Shown in pieces: positions 10,459-21,751 of a DNA stretch of 64,000 nt. The DNA comes from Cladorrhinum sp. PSN259 (lineage: Eukaryota; Ascomycota; Sordariomycetes; Sordariales; Podosporaceae). A program made the translations under genes and the position numbers. The DNA is taken from the NCBI GenBank assembly GCA_033725935.1, contig MU867104.1, positions 124,001 to 188,000 of the forward strand, written 5' to 3'. Under the pieces are notes generated by a model. It had not been told where the DNA came from. It did no database searches and saw only the letters and a list, made by a program, of their open reading frames with translations. Numbering within the stretch: position 1 is the first letter of the stretch; every line of letters starts with the position of its first letter.

Positions 10459-13087
10459 TTAACCGCGTGCCGCGGCGGGCTTCTTCTTGCGCTTCTTGGC
10501 CTCGCCAGGCACGACCCCAGCATTGGGGGGAGCCTCGAGGATCCAGCGCGCAACAGCCATCGCCCGCTCCGTAGAGATGGTGTAGCTCTCGTCGGGATCG
10601 TTGTTGCGGTTGACAGCAGGCACAGGACGCGCCGAGCCCGAGCCCGAGCCCGAACCTGCTATCTTCTCCTTGTCACCGGCCTCGGGGGGTGTGGCTGCAA
10701 CAGCAGCAAAGTCAGAAGACGACGCTGAGGCGATAGCCTTGTTGGCGGTGTCACCATCCCCGTTGGTAGGCAACAACGCCGTCTTAGCCTCAGCAGCAAC
10801 AGTGACCGCCTTCTCCTCCTCCTCCGCCGCGAGTCCCAGCTTCTGAGCTTGCCGAATCATGCCAAGGTCCATCTTGCGGACGGCATTGTCAATCTTGTAC
10901 TCGCGATCTGCACGAAGTTGTCTGGCCCTGACGGCCCGATGGAAAGACTCCTCGTCCCTCACGCGCTCGTCGCCAAACGCATCCAACATTATCTGATTGC
11001 GCTCGTGGGCCTGGCGCGCCTCGTCCTGGCTAGCGTGCATCTTGTTGACGATCTCCAGCGTCGCCATACTAGAGGGCGTTGCCGCGTGGTACTCTGGCAA
11101 GGTAAGCGCTCGAGCAGCGCCGACGAGGGGGTGGTTGAGAGATTGCGCGATATCGTAGGGAATGTGTACAGAGGTGGTACCGTCCGGCCCAGACTGGAAG
11201 AATGGCAGAGGGGTTGGCTTGCAGAGCTCCTCCCAGCTGCCCGAAAGCTGGATCCAGTTCTCGGTCGCGCGAATAATCTCCATCCAGTCAGATCTGGCTG
11301 GAGAGCGGCTGGTCTGGAAGATTGGGTAACCGTCAGAGAGCCGGGCAAGGCGAGCGACCATGTTGGCGTGACGAAGAAGCTCCTTGGACGAGGTCTGGAT
11401 CAGGCAGTGGCAGATGAGTAGACAGTGAAGAGCCTCGGTCATCAGAGGGTGATATGTCAGCGTCTCAGTGGTAGTAACAGCATCGACAACTACAGGGGGC
11501 TGTGTGAGGACGACCTCGGTGCTGGGATATGGATGCAGGTCCGAAGGCGGAGACGACGCAAAGAGCTGCGAGACGGCGTAGATGCGATGAGGCGCGCTGT
11601 TACCCGCATTGTCGGGCGATCCAGATCTGTGGGAATAGCGAGCCTTGGAATCCTTGTCCGTGGTCATCTTGACCTTGCGGTAAAATTCCTCGGCGATGGA
11701 GATGGGGATGTTGGGTGAATACTCAAACCGCGAGAGGTAGGCAGTGTAGTCTCGCAATGCACGCTTGGCGTTTGTTCTCACATGCTTCCTCGCCTCAAGC
11801 ACCTCCGGAGGCAGATCCGAGTCAGCCGTGCCTTGGTCAGCGAAAGCTGCAGCCGCATTCTTGCAAGCAATGCTGAGGTAGACTCCGGCCCGCTGGAAGA
11901 GGACAGAGGTTTCCAAGCTGCTTGGATGCTCCTCCTCCTTGAGTATGACATCCTGCCTGCGGCTCGTGCGCGTTGCGATCTGCTGGTCTGTGACAGGCTG
12001 AGGTGCAGTGTGCAAATGGGCACGATGGACCCTGAGCGCCTCGGTGAAGTCGGCGATGGCGCCGTTGAAGTCCTCCTTAAAGATTCTCACTGTACCGCGG
12101 GTTCTCAAGGGCTCAGGGTCGGAGGGGCGGGATTGGATGACCTCGTTCAAGGCATCAAGGCTTGTACACTCGGCAAGCTGCCTGCTAGGAATCTTCTCGT
12201 GAAAGAAGTGTACGTACTTGGCATCTGGATCGGAGGGGGTTCGCTCGAGGACGGAGGTAGCAACGTCTTCCAGGAATGAGGCGCTTTGCATAATGCTCAC
12301 GCTGCAGGCAATCTCGTCCAAGCGGTAGGCCTTGGCAAGCTTCTGACTAGCCTCCAATCGCATACGGTACCTCCGCTCGGCGCTGAGTCTATTGTGATTG
12401 CCTGGACGAAAGCCGTAACCTAGGCCCAGCGAGTTCGCTTGGTGAAGATGGCTCGTCGCACCCGGGACTTGGCTGTTGGAAGCGACGCCACTGGCAGCAC
12501 GGCATGCGTAGTCAGAAGCCATCTCGACGAGTCGCCGGATCTTGGCAACGTCAAAGAACACGGAGGGGTCGATAGGGCGAGGCCGCGCAGTGTTCCAGTT
12601 TATGTTCGCCAGAGTCTCGAGAACCTCGGGAGGGAGCTGAAGCCAGGACCCATGGTATGCCGAAATATATCTCCAGTGCCTAGATACGAGCGGCACTCGG
12701 GTCAGCTGGGACAATCCAACAAATGAAAGCTCAAACGCACTTATTCCGGCTGATAATTAGGGCAGACTGGGCCTGCTGGGTTAGAGGCGCGACGCTTTTG
12801 GCAGAGAACTTCTTGGGAGCCGGAGCTGTAGTGGCTGCAGTGGGAGCTGCAGCAGGAGCTGTAGGACGAGCTGCAGCGGAAGCTAAAGCAGGAGATGCGG
12901 TAGTGGTTGTAGCTGAGGGGTTCGCGGGTACGATCGCCATTTGCGCCGTGAGAAGCGACAGGTAGGAAGACGACGACGAGGACAGCGAGGTGTCAAGGCC
13001 ATCGCCGTTGACATGGCCGTCGACATTGGCGTTACCATTGGCGCCGCTCTCCCCCTCCTTCTTGGCTGCTGACTTCTTCTTTGCCAT
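10459..13087 (-). CDS. TPR-like conserved fungal protein
   Basis: Two exons, 13087-12741 and 12679-10459, with a 61-bp GT-AG intron, encode 855 residues. The first exon is a low-complexity leader that starts MAKKKSAAKKEGE and becomes Ala/Thr/Pro rich. Residues about 330-380 resemble a tetratricopeptide repeat (SLDALNEVIQSRPSDPEPL, followed by DFNGAIADFTEALRVHR), and further helical repeats follow. The C-terminal third is helical and charged, ending in a GSGSGSGS run and a basic KKRKKKP tail that could act as a nuclear signal. No signal peptide or catalytic motif is seen. Proteins of this shape are found throughout filamentous fungi, sometimes under the uninformative name histidine kinase group protein, but no kinase motif is visible here. 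It probably acts as a protein-interaction scaffold (inference). Confidence 0.8.
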
Positions 13088-14077
13088 CGCGAAGCACTGC
13101 GGCTGCGGTGGTCGCGATATCTGCAGAGAAAAGAGTGGTTGCGCGCAGGGCGCAAAAGGGTATAATCGAGGTTCTCGAGGTTCTCGAAGAAGTCAAAAGT
13201 TGACGTCAGGTAAGCGAACCCACTGAAAGATCTCTTGGTATTTCCAGGGGTCCCCTGGCTGAGACGCAGCGGGACGGCACTGCCGGTAACAAAGCCTGGG
13301 GCCGGAACCACTGGCCAGTGGGAGGGACCTGGGGAAAGCACAAGGTGCGAAAAGTCGGAAAAGTTTAAAAAGTCCAACAATGGAAATTTCAAGGGTGCAC
13401 AGAATCGCAAAATCACAAATCACAAATCAACATCCAATCCCACCACCCACTTGCCGCAATGACATGCAGCTTCCCGTCGGCTTCTATTCGCTTTCGGTAA
13501 GCCGAAGCGCAAGGGCAAGGAATGTGATCACGTGAGACCCTTGAAGATCTCCCTCCGCTTCCCGTTCCTCCCTGTCCCTGAAGATCCAACAAGGTACTGT
13601 ATCTCCCCCTACCCAGAAGTATGTAAACGTACAGTATGAATATCGAAGTGTCAAGTCCCTTTGCAAAGGGCAATATACATTCAGGCATACTGTGTAAGTC
13701 TCGTCCCCCTGCAAGGTCACTGATTGCAGTGCTCCTCGCGATGTGATCAGAAAAAACAATACCATTCTTCATGCGCTACCCCCAAGGGACTGTGATGCTG
13801 CCAAAGTTATCTATCTATATGTAGCATCTATAATTGGAAATTTGGTTCATTGGATTGGATGTTGTGCTCAGCGCTTCTCAGAACATCTGCGACCAATGGG
13901 GCATGGGTCCAATCCTTGTTAAGCGCCCTTGAATGCTCGGCAGCACAACGGCACTCACATGGGGGGGATGCAGATAATGATAATAATACTCTTGCACCCC
14001 GCCATGATGGAAAGAATCTGGGAAATCCTCGTTCTTTCTTTTCATATTTATCATTGCCAAGTTGAGCGTGAACGATA
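13088..14077. promoter_or_regulatory. divergent upstream region, TPR gene / AA8 gene
   Basis: This 1-kb region lies between two start codons facing away from each other. No supported gene, repeat or RNA gene was recognised; the frames present overlap on both strands and lack domains. Confidence 0.5.
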
Positions 14078-15513
14078 ATGATGACCTCAGCACCCTGGGC
14101 GCAAGCACGCCTGCGATGGCTTCAGATTCTATGTGAGCATCCAACGTTCTCTTCTTCATGCGCTGATATAATCATCTGGCATCTAACACTCCCGTCGTCT
14201 CAGGCCTTATCACCCATCTCTTACCAGTTACTCTTGCTCAATTCAATGTCTCGACCTTCTACATCAAGGAATCCGACACCTTCGTCGCCATCAACCTCCC
14301 TCCAGGCTCCGATGACATCAATTTCTACATCGACTCTCCCCAATGGTACTCTTACGCTGCGATCGGCTTTGGCACCGATATGTCCGACGCCCTCATTCTG
14401 GTAATGCACCGCGACGCATCAGGCACAGGCGTGACGGTCTCACCCCGTCGCTCAACCGGCCACACCGAACCCGTCCACGACCCCGACGTCCGAATCACAC
14501 TCAATCCCTTTGACGAGACAGTTCCGGAAATGAGAGCAAATGGGACCTGTCATTCTTGCCGCTCGTTACTCGGAGGCTCTTGGGGCACTGCAAGCGGCGA
14601 CAGTAATTTGCCCATGATCTACGCCTTTGGTCCCAACAAGGCGTCCCTCAAAACCGACGCTTTGGATGCTCCCCTCCGCAGACACGTAGGCCACGGCGAG
14701 TTCTCTTTCTCCGTGAACGAGTCGACGGGGACGGGGGGCATCGGCCCCCTTAACTTGGCGGAAATCAGTGCAGGTAGCCCCGAAATCGATATGCGACACA
14801 CCAGCGCCAAAGCCTCGGTTGCTCATGGAGTGTTATTTGCTATCACAGCTGTCGCCCTCGCGCCATTTGACATGCTCGTTGGGACATTTTTGAAAAAGTG
14901 GCCCAAGTTGCACGCTTTCACCACGGGATGGTATTTTGCGTTCGCCATGGGAGCATTCGTACCAGGAGTTGTAGTTAGTGGACAACATATCATTGTGAGT
15001 ACCATATCCTCGAAGTTTTTCGCCTGGCAGATGCTGACTGAGTAACAGACCAAGAAATTTGCTACTCCCCATCAGATTCTAGGGCTAATATCCATCGTGT
15101 TCATGGTGCTCAACCTGTTTCTGGGTATCGGTTTGTGGCACGTCAAGAAGCGGGTTTGGGAGAACTTCAAGGATGCGCCCAAGACTGTTACTTTGTTGGA
15201 CAAGGTGCACATATGGGCTGGCAGGCTGATTTGGGTACTTTTGCTGGTGAACGTTGGACTGTAAGTCTTTGGTTGTCTTGACAAGGTGATCTGAGAGAGA
15301 TGGCTAACATGAAATGTCAACAGGGGCCTGAAACTAGCTGCGAGGCGAAATACTCTCATTCTTGGGTATGCCGCCCTTGTTGGAGGTGCGATTGTGTTTT
15401 TGACGCCGATTTACTTTGTCCTCTGGAAGTGCACGAGGGAGCGGAAGCCCAAGCAGCAGGAGGGACCACATGAGTTGCAGGACAACATCTATGACCACTG
15501 GCACAACAGGTGA
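14078..15513 (+). CDS. secreted-entry AA8 iron-reductase domain fused to cytochrome b561
   Basis: Four exons (14078-14132, 14204-14994, 15049-15260, 15324-15513) give 415 residues. The introns are 71, 54 and 63 bp with GT-AG ends, and the first has a CTAAC branch site. The first intron cuts the signal peptide (hydrophobic core LQILCLITHLLPVTLA, cleavage likely near residue 32). Residues about 33-220 form a DOMON/cellobiose-dehydrogenase-type cytochrome domain (WYSYAAIGFGTDMSDA, with the likely haem-ligand Met). Residues about 240-400 are a cytochrome b561 segment with five or six membrane helices and conserved His residues (AHGVLFAITAVALAPFDML; HQILGLISIVFMVLNLFLG; HIWAGRLIWVLLLVNVGLGLKL). 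The family moves electrons across the plasma membrane to extracellular iron or redox enzymes. The cytosolic tail is short and charged. Confidence 0.9.
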
Positions 15514-16334
15514 GAGACTTGCCGATATGCTGTTGTTATTTTTTTAGCTTCATGTCAGTGCTTGTATTTTATCGTTTTATTTTGGGTAGCCGGTGTTGCG
15601 GGATTTTATAATTATTCTCCGATGTTGCTGTCATATTCTCCAGGTTGTTTACTTGCAGCGCCCCTTTTTCGAATCAATCACTTCGATTGCCAAAACTTTC
15701 ACTGTATGGATCGGTGCCTTTTGAAAAAAAAAATTGAAAACATTATAAAAAATAAAACCTGGAATCGAGCAATGGAAAAAGACTCCCGAGATCTCCAGTT
15801 CCCGCGCTATTGCCGACCCTGGCAGACGAGCGGTACCGGCACGGAGACATGGTTTGATAACACATGGGATTTAACCCCCTAAAGTCCGCTAAACGAAGCA
15901 ATGGCGTCAACAAGCTACGAAAACGCACGCACGGGTTTTGGTCGCTAGTGAAGAATTTGACATGCGACTTTGGCAGAAGACAGACACATTCCAGCCCCTG
16001 TGACATCATCCAGTTGATACCTGCAGTACGCTCCCCGGAAACAAACATCGGCGTTTTCCACCACATCTTCTAAACATTCGGAACCCGAATCTTTTCTCCC
16101 TCGCTCGTTGAATTTCCACCCACAAACGGTGATCACGGCAGTGACGCCAGTCCCAACTTGGTTGGTATGCTACCACAGCCGGTAGTAGTTCGCTAAGCCC
16201 GTTACACACTCCATTCGATTTCCGGCCCCCTTGCCGTTCTCTCGGAACCTCTTCCGACAAACTCAAAAGGATTTTGGTCCCCATTTCGTTCAGAACTTGA
16301 GATTGTGACCAACACAAAAGTTGGGCCAGTCATA
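15514..16334. other. intergenic, 0.8 kb
   Basis: This region contains the 3' end of the AA8/cytochrome b561 gene and the pyrimidine-rich leader of the transporter gene. No gene or structured element was recognised. Confidence 0.55.
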
Positions 16335-18060
16335 ATGTCAGCCTCTACTCCTAAACAGTCAATATCAACAAGTCCAGAAGCCACCAAAACAAAACAAGAA
16401 CCTCGATTTTCATCATCATGGTCATCATCATCAGCCAACTCTTCTGGCTTGGAGATTCAAAATGTTGATACGATCACCCCAACGACATCATCACTAGCAC
16501 GTCGGTCGAAATGGACGAAAATATGGCACTGGAAGCCTCGTCCTGCTCGCTATGACCCCTTGAACCCGCCAAAGTTCACCATCTATCTCAACATGCTCTT
16601 CGGCTTCGTATGTTCCCCGCATCCCCCTTCTCTTACTCACCTTTTTACTAATGCTTCCTCCAGGCGGGCTGCTTCACAGTCTCAAATCTCTACTATAACC
16701 AAGCAATCCTCAACCGCATCGCCCTCTCCTTCTCCATCACCTTCGAAGAAGCCTCAACCGTAGCAACCCTAATGCAAGCAGGCTACGCAGGCGGACTGCT
16801 CCTCCTCTGTCCTCTAGGCGACATCTTCCCCCGGCGCCCCTTCATCTTGGCTCTAATCCTCTTCACAGCCCTAGCATGGATAATCCTCTGCATCACAACA
16901 TCCTTCCCCGTGTTCCAAGCATTCTCCTTCATCTGTGGCTTCACAACAGTCACTCCGCAGTTGATGCTTCCCCTTGTCGGCGACCTTGCCCCTCCTCACC
17001 GGAGAGCAAGTTCCCTCGCCATCGTCGTCTCTGGCTTATCCCTCGGCCTCTTAACCGCAAGAATCCTCTCCGGAATATTGGCGAATTACTCCACCAACTG
17101 GAGAAACATCTACTGGTTCGGTCTCGGCGTTCAATTCGTCGTCTTATTCCTGCTCTACATCTGGATGCCAGATTATCCCTCCAAAAACCCACAGGGAGTC
17201 AACTACTTCCGCATGCTTTACGACATCGTATTCCTACTTTTCACCGAACCGTTGCTGGCCCAAGCAAGCCTCGTATCATTCTTCCTCAGCGCAGTCTTTA
17301 TGAGCTACTGGACTACTTTGTCCTTTCTGCTTTCAAGCCCACCATACGAGTACTCGAGCATGGCCATCGGCCTTTTCGGATTAATAGGCGTCGTCGTCAT
17401 TCTACTCGCACCAATCTACAGCAGAAAAGTAATTGACAAGATCCAGCCGCTCATCTCGGCACTGATAGGTCTCGCACTCGAGATGACGGGAGTGATAGTC
17501 GGTACCTTTACGGGAAAAATTTCAGTTGCTGGGGTGGTCGTCCAAGCCGTAACCATCGATCTAGGCGGTCAATTCACGCAGATAGGCAACCGCGCAGCTA
17601 TTTACGACATCCAACCTCGAGCAAGGAACAGGGTTAATACAGCGTACATGGTTTCTGCTTTTTGCGGTCAGTTGACTGGTTCGGCGGTGGGAAATCGTCT
17701 TTATGCTCAGGGAGGGTGGCGTCTGAATGGAGGTTGTAGCAGTAAGTCTCTCTCTCTCTATCTGTATCATTAGTCTTTTCGCGCAAAAAGCGCTAACGAC
17801 CTGTAAAAACAGTCGGCTTCATAGCCTTCGCAGTCCTCATCTGCCTCATCCGTGGCCCAAGAGAAAAAGGATGGTTCGGATGGTCAGGCGGCTGGTCAAT
17901 CCGTCGGGATGATCTGCCGCAAAAGAAGAAACAATCTGATGAAGAGATGCCAGCACCAACAGAGAAAGCTCTTGAAGAGACTAGTGGTAGTGACAGCAGT
18001 GGCATCCCAAACGAAAACTCGATCAAAACAAACAACAGCAGCGATAGTGAGAAGAAATGA
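16335..18060 (+). CDS. major facilitator superfamily transporter
   Basis: Three exons (16335-16607, 16664-17741, 17813-18060) give 532 residues. Introns of 56 and 71 bp have canonical ends. I chose the ATG at 16335; the frame extends upstream only to a GTG at 16305. A Ser-rich cytosolic leader of about 90 residues is followed by about twelve hydrophobic helices. The loop after the second helix has the MFS signature shape GDIFPRR, and NLYYNQAILNRIA precedes the first substrate-facing helix. A second conserved element is GNRAAIYDIQPRARNRVNTAY. The tail is acidic and Ser-rich. It is expected in a membrane, exporting or importing a small molecule. The overall look is that of the drug/proton antiporter-like group also found in bacteria, but the substrate cannot be told from sequence. 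Confidence 0.88.
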
Positions 18061-18179
18061 TCGGCGCCAACTTACAACACTGCCACCAACGCCATGATGA
18101 GACAAAATATACCAAAATCATATAGATCGCAAATACGATTGGAGTGCAAGATAATCAGTGTGGTAAAGGGGTAACAATA

Positions 18180-18658
18180 CAATCTAATGCTTAAACGTTT
18201 GTTAGCTCGGTACATGTACCATAAACCCAAGGACAGAAATAGGGTATGGAAGTTGGTCAAAAAATGCAAACCGCAAGGTTTGTTTAGAAAATCGCAACGT
18301 CGGAAGATGGTATATATATATACGTGGTAGAAGGTATTTACCTATATAGTTCGGGTTATCTAGTATACGTAGAAAGCAGTCGGGAATGCATTAATAGAAG
18401 CCAAATAAGCATAGAAAGAAGTTAGGAATACATTGCTATAACCCGAATAGGCGTAAAATGGAGTTAAGAATGCATTAAGAGAAGCTAAATAGGTGTTTGA
18501 AAGAAGTTAGGAAGGCATTAACAGAAGACAAACAGGTGTAAAAAGGAACTAGGAATGTATTAATAGAAGCTAAAACAGGCGTATAAACAAGTGAAAAAGG
18601 CATAGGAAAGTGCGGATGGGGCGTGTACAGCGCTAATAAACGCTTAAGCATTAGATTG
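18180..18658. mobile_element. MITE, 479 bp, TA target duplication
   Basis: The ends are inverted repeats: 27 bp at 18180-18206 match the reverse complement of 18632-18658 at 25 of 27 positions, and both mismatches are transitions. The sequence starts CAATCTAATGCTTAA. The element is flanked on both sides by TA (18178-18179 and 18659-18660), the target duplication of Tc1/mariner-type elements. It has no coding capacity and is AT-rich, so it must have moved with help from a transposase elsewhere. A related truncated copy lies at 36470-36763. The interior holds a five-unit 42-bp tandem array. Confidence 0.85.
18368..18579. repeat. five 42-43 bp tandem units inside the MITE
   Basis: Five consecutive units of 42, 42, 42, 43 and 43 bp share the pattern YGTAgAAaggAgttaGGAATgCATTAAtaGAAGcYAAAtAgg. 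They differ mainly by transitions. Two related units survive in the truncated copy near 36.7 kb, so the array is part of the element and not a local accident. Confidence 0.8.
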
Positions 18659-18660
18659 TA

Positions 18661-19535
18661 TCCTGAGTTAATTGACGTCACACAACAAGGGGCAAACGCC
18701 CGCATTAGTGTTATAACATAGAGAGACGTGGTAGAACAGAACTACTACGAGGGCCTACGTCTGAATAAATGCATCAAAGGAACCAAATACCGCATTTTCG
18801 AGACGGATAGACTTTTTATTTAAAATGACGGGAAATTCCAAGCTTCAAAACCGAACCGTATGAACTGCATGGATACCCAGTATACCTATCCAATGCACAC
18901 TCATCTAAATGCGATGGAGCTAATATCACCAATTGCGCCTTTTGCTTCATTTGCAGTGGATGGTCACTTCCGGGTCTCAGCCTCAGCACGCCCGAGAGGG
19001 TCGGTTCTTAGAGGTGCAACCCTCGTCTCGAAAATTACGCTATATGCGGCCATGTTCTCGAGCCCGGCCCGGCATCACGATCAAATTCAACATCGTATTC
19101 TTCGGCACTTGCAATTAATGGCATCTGCCTGGTCATCGCTTTTCGCCCTCAAACCCAGTTCAGCCCCCAAAGTTCCTACTGTTTTCATTTCTGACATTCA
19201 TCATCGGTTACCAATACCGCTTCATCTTGTGCTCCAGCATGTTTGCGTTGATCATTTCCCCGCCATGGGCCGGTGTGTCCCGTCGGAGTAGCCCACACCG
19301 CGCACATGTGGCCCCTGATCATCCCAGCTTTTGCTGACCCGTAATGCGAAACATACTAAATCGCAGCTCGTGTGGCCGGAAGTTGGGGTTCCATAATATT
19401 TCATTGGGCATTTCAAGTTGGATCACTGCCTAGACGTAACAGCAAAGATAGCCCCGTTGGTAGCTGAACAATAAATCTTGGCCAAAGTGCTCGCCATATC
19501 TCGCGGCCTTCCCCAGGGTCTCGACGTCTTTGATC
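18661..19535. other. intergenic, 0.9 kb
   Basis: This region lies between the MITE and the next gene. It contains short frames without domains; no repeat or RNA gene was recognised. Confidence 0.5.
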
Positions 19536-21035
19536 ATGGCCGACAACAAACCAGACCTCGCAGAGAGGCTCAAAACTTTAAGGGGATTGTTCCGAGACTT
19601 GAATTTAAAAATAAACCATCATTCCTTTGCGACCGGTCTCTCACCATCTTGTTCTAAGTTGAAAAAAAGCAAAGAGCACACACGCAGCAAAATGCCAGGT
19701 CTCGGTCCGACATCTATTATGGGAAGTCCTGTTCCCACCAAAACATTGACATCCAATGATGTCTCTAGCATCAAGGCCCGAAAAGGAGGTGGGGATTACA
19801 AAGGTGGTATTGACGGAGAGAGGGATAGACTGCGCAAGGAGTTTCAAAAGCAAATCGACCAGGCGATGGACGAAAAATTAAAAATTGAGTTGGGAAGGCA
19901 ACGGGATCAAATGCTGGACGAACTTAGAAACGGCCCAAACCTGGCAGCCACTGCAAGGACCTCTGCGTCGGAACCGCAACCCGCAACAACCTCACAAACT
20001 GTTTCCACGACTTCCTTGGCAGAGACAACCACCTCCATACCACAAGCTTTGCCAAACTACATCTTGTCAAGTATTGGCCAGGTTAACGGTGCAGCGTCGT
20101 TCGTGACTAGCACTTCAAGTCTTGCAGTACCGATTCCGTTAGAAGACACTTCAAGTCTTGCAATACCGACTCCGTTAGAAGACACTTCAAGTTTTGCAGT
20201 ACCGACTCCCTCGGGAAAAAATCCCCAGAGAGCGCAGAATCCAGCGTTTAGAGCGAATCCCAAAGTGCTGGGTCCTGGGGGAAAAGCAGCAATTGCCATT
20301 GGTTCGATCAGTGAGTGTTTCCCCTCCTGCTCTACAACTCAAGGTCTAGCACACTAACCGGCAACCTTTTATTTAGCGTGCTTCTTCATAATTCTCGCCT
20401 GCAGTGTCTATGTTTTCAGACGACTCAGGGGGGGAGAATCACGATATGGATCAAGAGCAAGCTATGTATCCAGAAACAAGACCTCGTCATCGCGTCCGAG
20501 ATCGAGAACGAGCCGCGATATGGAGGAGACCTTACTAGAGGACGAACTTGAACCCCGAAAGGGCAATATTTACAACACCGAAATCATTGAAAAGCCCAAA
20601 CCTGCCGTTTCCCGCTGGATGAGCGAGGTTTACCGCCACCAACTCACCGACCCAGATCATGTTTCGGTCAGTTTTCCTTTAGACGGAGCGAGATCCCAAG
20701 GACAACCCGCCGACCTATCCGATGTCTCTTCTCTCCTAACTACAGCCGTGACGCACACCACACATAGCACCAACGGGAATTTCAAACCCAGAACCGCTCT
20801 CCGTCATCCCAATCCCTCACCAATTGGGGCTGCACTCACACAACCATTCGATCCCACGTTTGAGGAGCAGTCACCAGTACACAATCACACACCAAGTATA
20901 CCGTTGGCTGCCAGACTCTCCGGTGTTGGTGTTAGTCCCTCGGACGCATATTTAGATAATATCAACTATAACAGGGATTCAATAGGGTCGCGTGTATCTT
21001 CCATGTCAGCCGCGGCAAAGCGACGATCAATATAA
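19536..21035 (+). CDS. single-pass membrane protein, unrecognised
   Basis: Two exons (19536-20310 and 20377-21035) around a 66-bp GT-AG intron give 477 residues. The intron sits just before the only membrane helix (CFFIILACSVYVF), which is followed by RRLRGG as a positive stop-transfer signal, so the C-terminal half is probably cytosolic. The N-terminal part has a charged helical, coiled-coil-like stretch (about residues 95-135, RDRLRKEFQKQIDQAMDEKL) and a Ser/Thr/Pro region holding three tandem 11-residue units of the form DTSSxAxPTPLE near residues 190-230. The C-terminal half is polar and Arg/Ser rich. There is no signal peptide at the chosen start; an ATG at 19692 (MPGLGPTS) is an alternative. 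I do not recognise the family. A surface sensor or anchor is possible but unproven. Confidence 0.6.
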
Positions 21036-21751
21036 AGAGTAGTAGGGTTTTATGCAAGGTAGTTTATGGAATATTACAATTTTCTCCAGAGCGTATGCAA
21101 ATACAGATTTTATTGTCATTTATCGGACCCCAAAGTCATTCTGTGGTCATTATGATGGGTTGAGTGAATCAGAGTGATCCTAAAAGCTACCGTGACCCCG
21201 GAGTCCAAAGAAAGGGGGGGCTAACCCGGAAGAGTGGCGGGTTAGGGTTCAAAGCGGCGGCATTTGGTTCTAAGCCGAGATATGGAATACGAAACGAACT
21301 CCAAGGAAAAGCGGCAAATCAAAGAAGCAGTTAAAAATGAGTCAAAAAGAAGAAAATGAGTCACAATATAAACATGGCCGAGAAAATATGATTTTGTAGT
21401 GTCATGTTGTATCAACAATTAGCTTTGCTGCGAAGAATCACACCTGGGCACCCGTGGCGGACCTTGGCGGCCGGATTCTCTTGGCTCGCAGTGGCAAAAC
21501 TTGCACTTCAGACCGTCGGCTCCACCAGTTCGATAAGCTTACATATCAATCATCGCGGGGCAACCTGGAATTTTCCTCTTGATCCAAAATTCCAGAGCGC
21601 CCCCCGCGAGTGGAACCTTTTTACCCTTCCACCCTTCATTAACAATCCCTCATTTTCAGAACCTCGACAGCTTTTTTTTTGTCCTGGAAAGGAAAAAGAG
21701 CGGCAACCTTCAAAACATATACTAGAAACCGTTCACGATCAAATTATAACC
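21036..21751. promoter_or_regulatory. upstream region of NMD3
   Basis: This 0.7-kb region includes the 3' end of the preceding gene and the promoter and leader of NMD3. No discrete site was identified. Confidence 0.45.

Noticed and set aside
16305..16334. Upstream extension of the MFS transporter
   Set aside because: The extension begins with GTG, not ATG; the first ATG is at 16335.
20420..20440. Possible frameshift at a run of seven G in the membrane protein gene
   Set aside because: A recount shows that the frame from the membrane helix passes through the G7 run and joins the long downstream frame without a shift.
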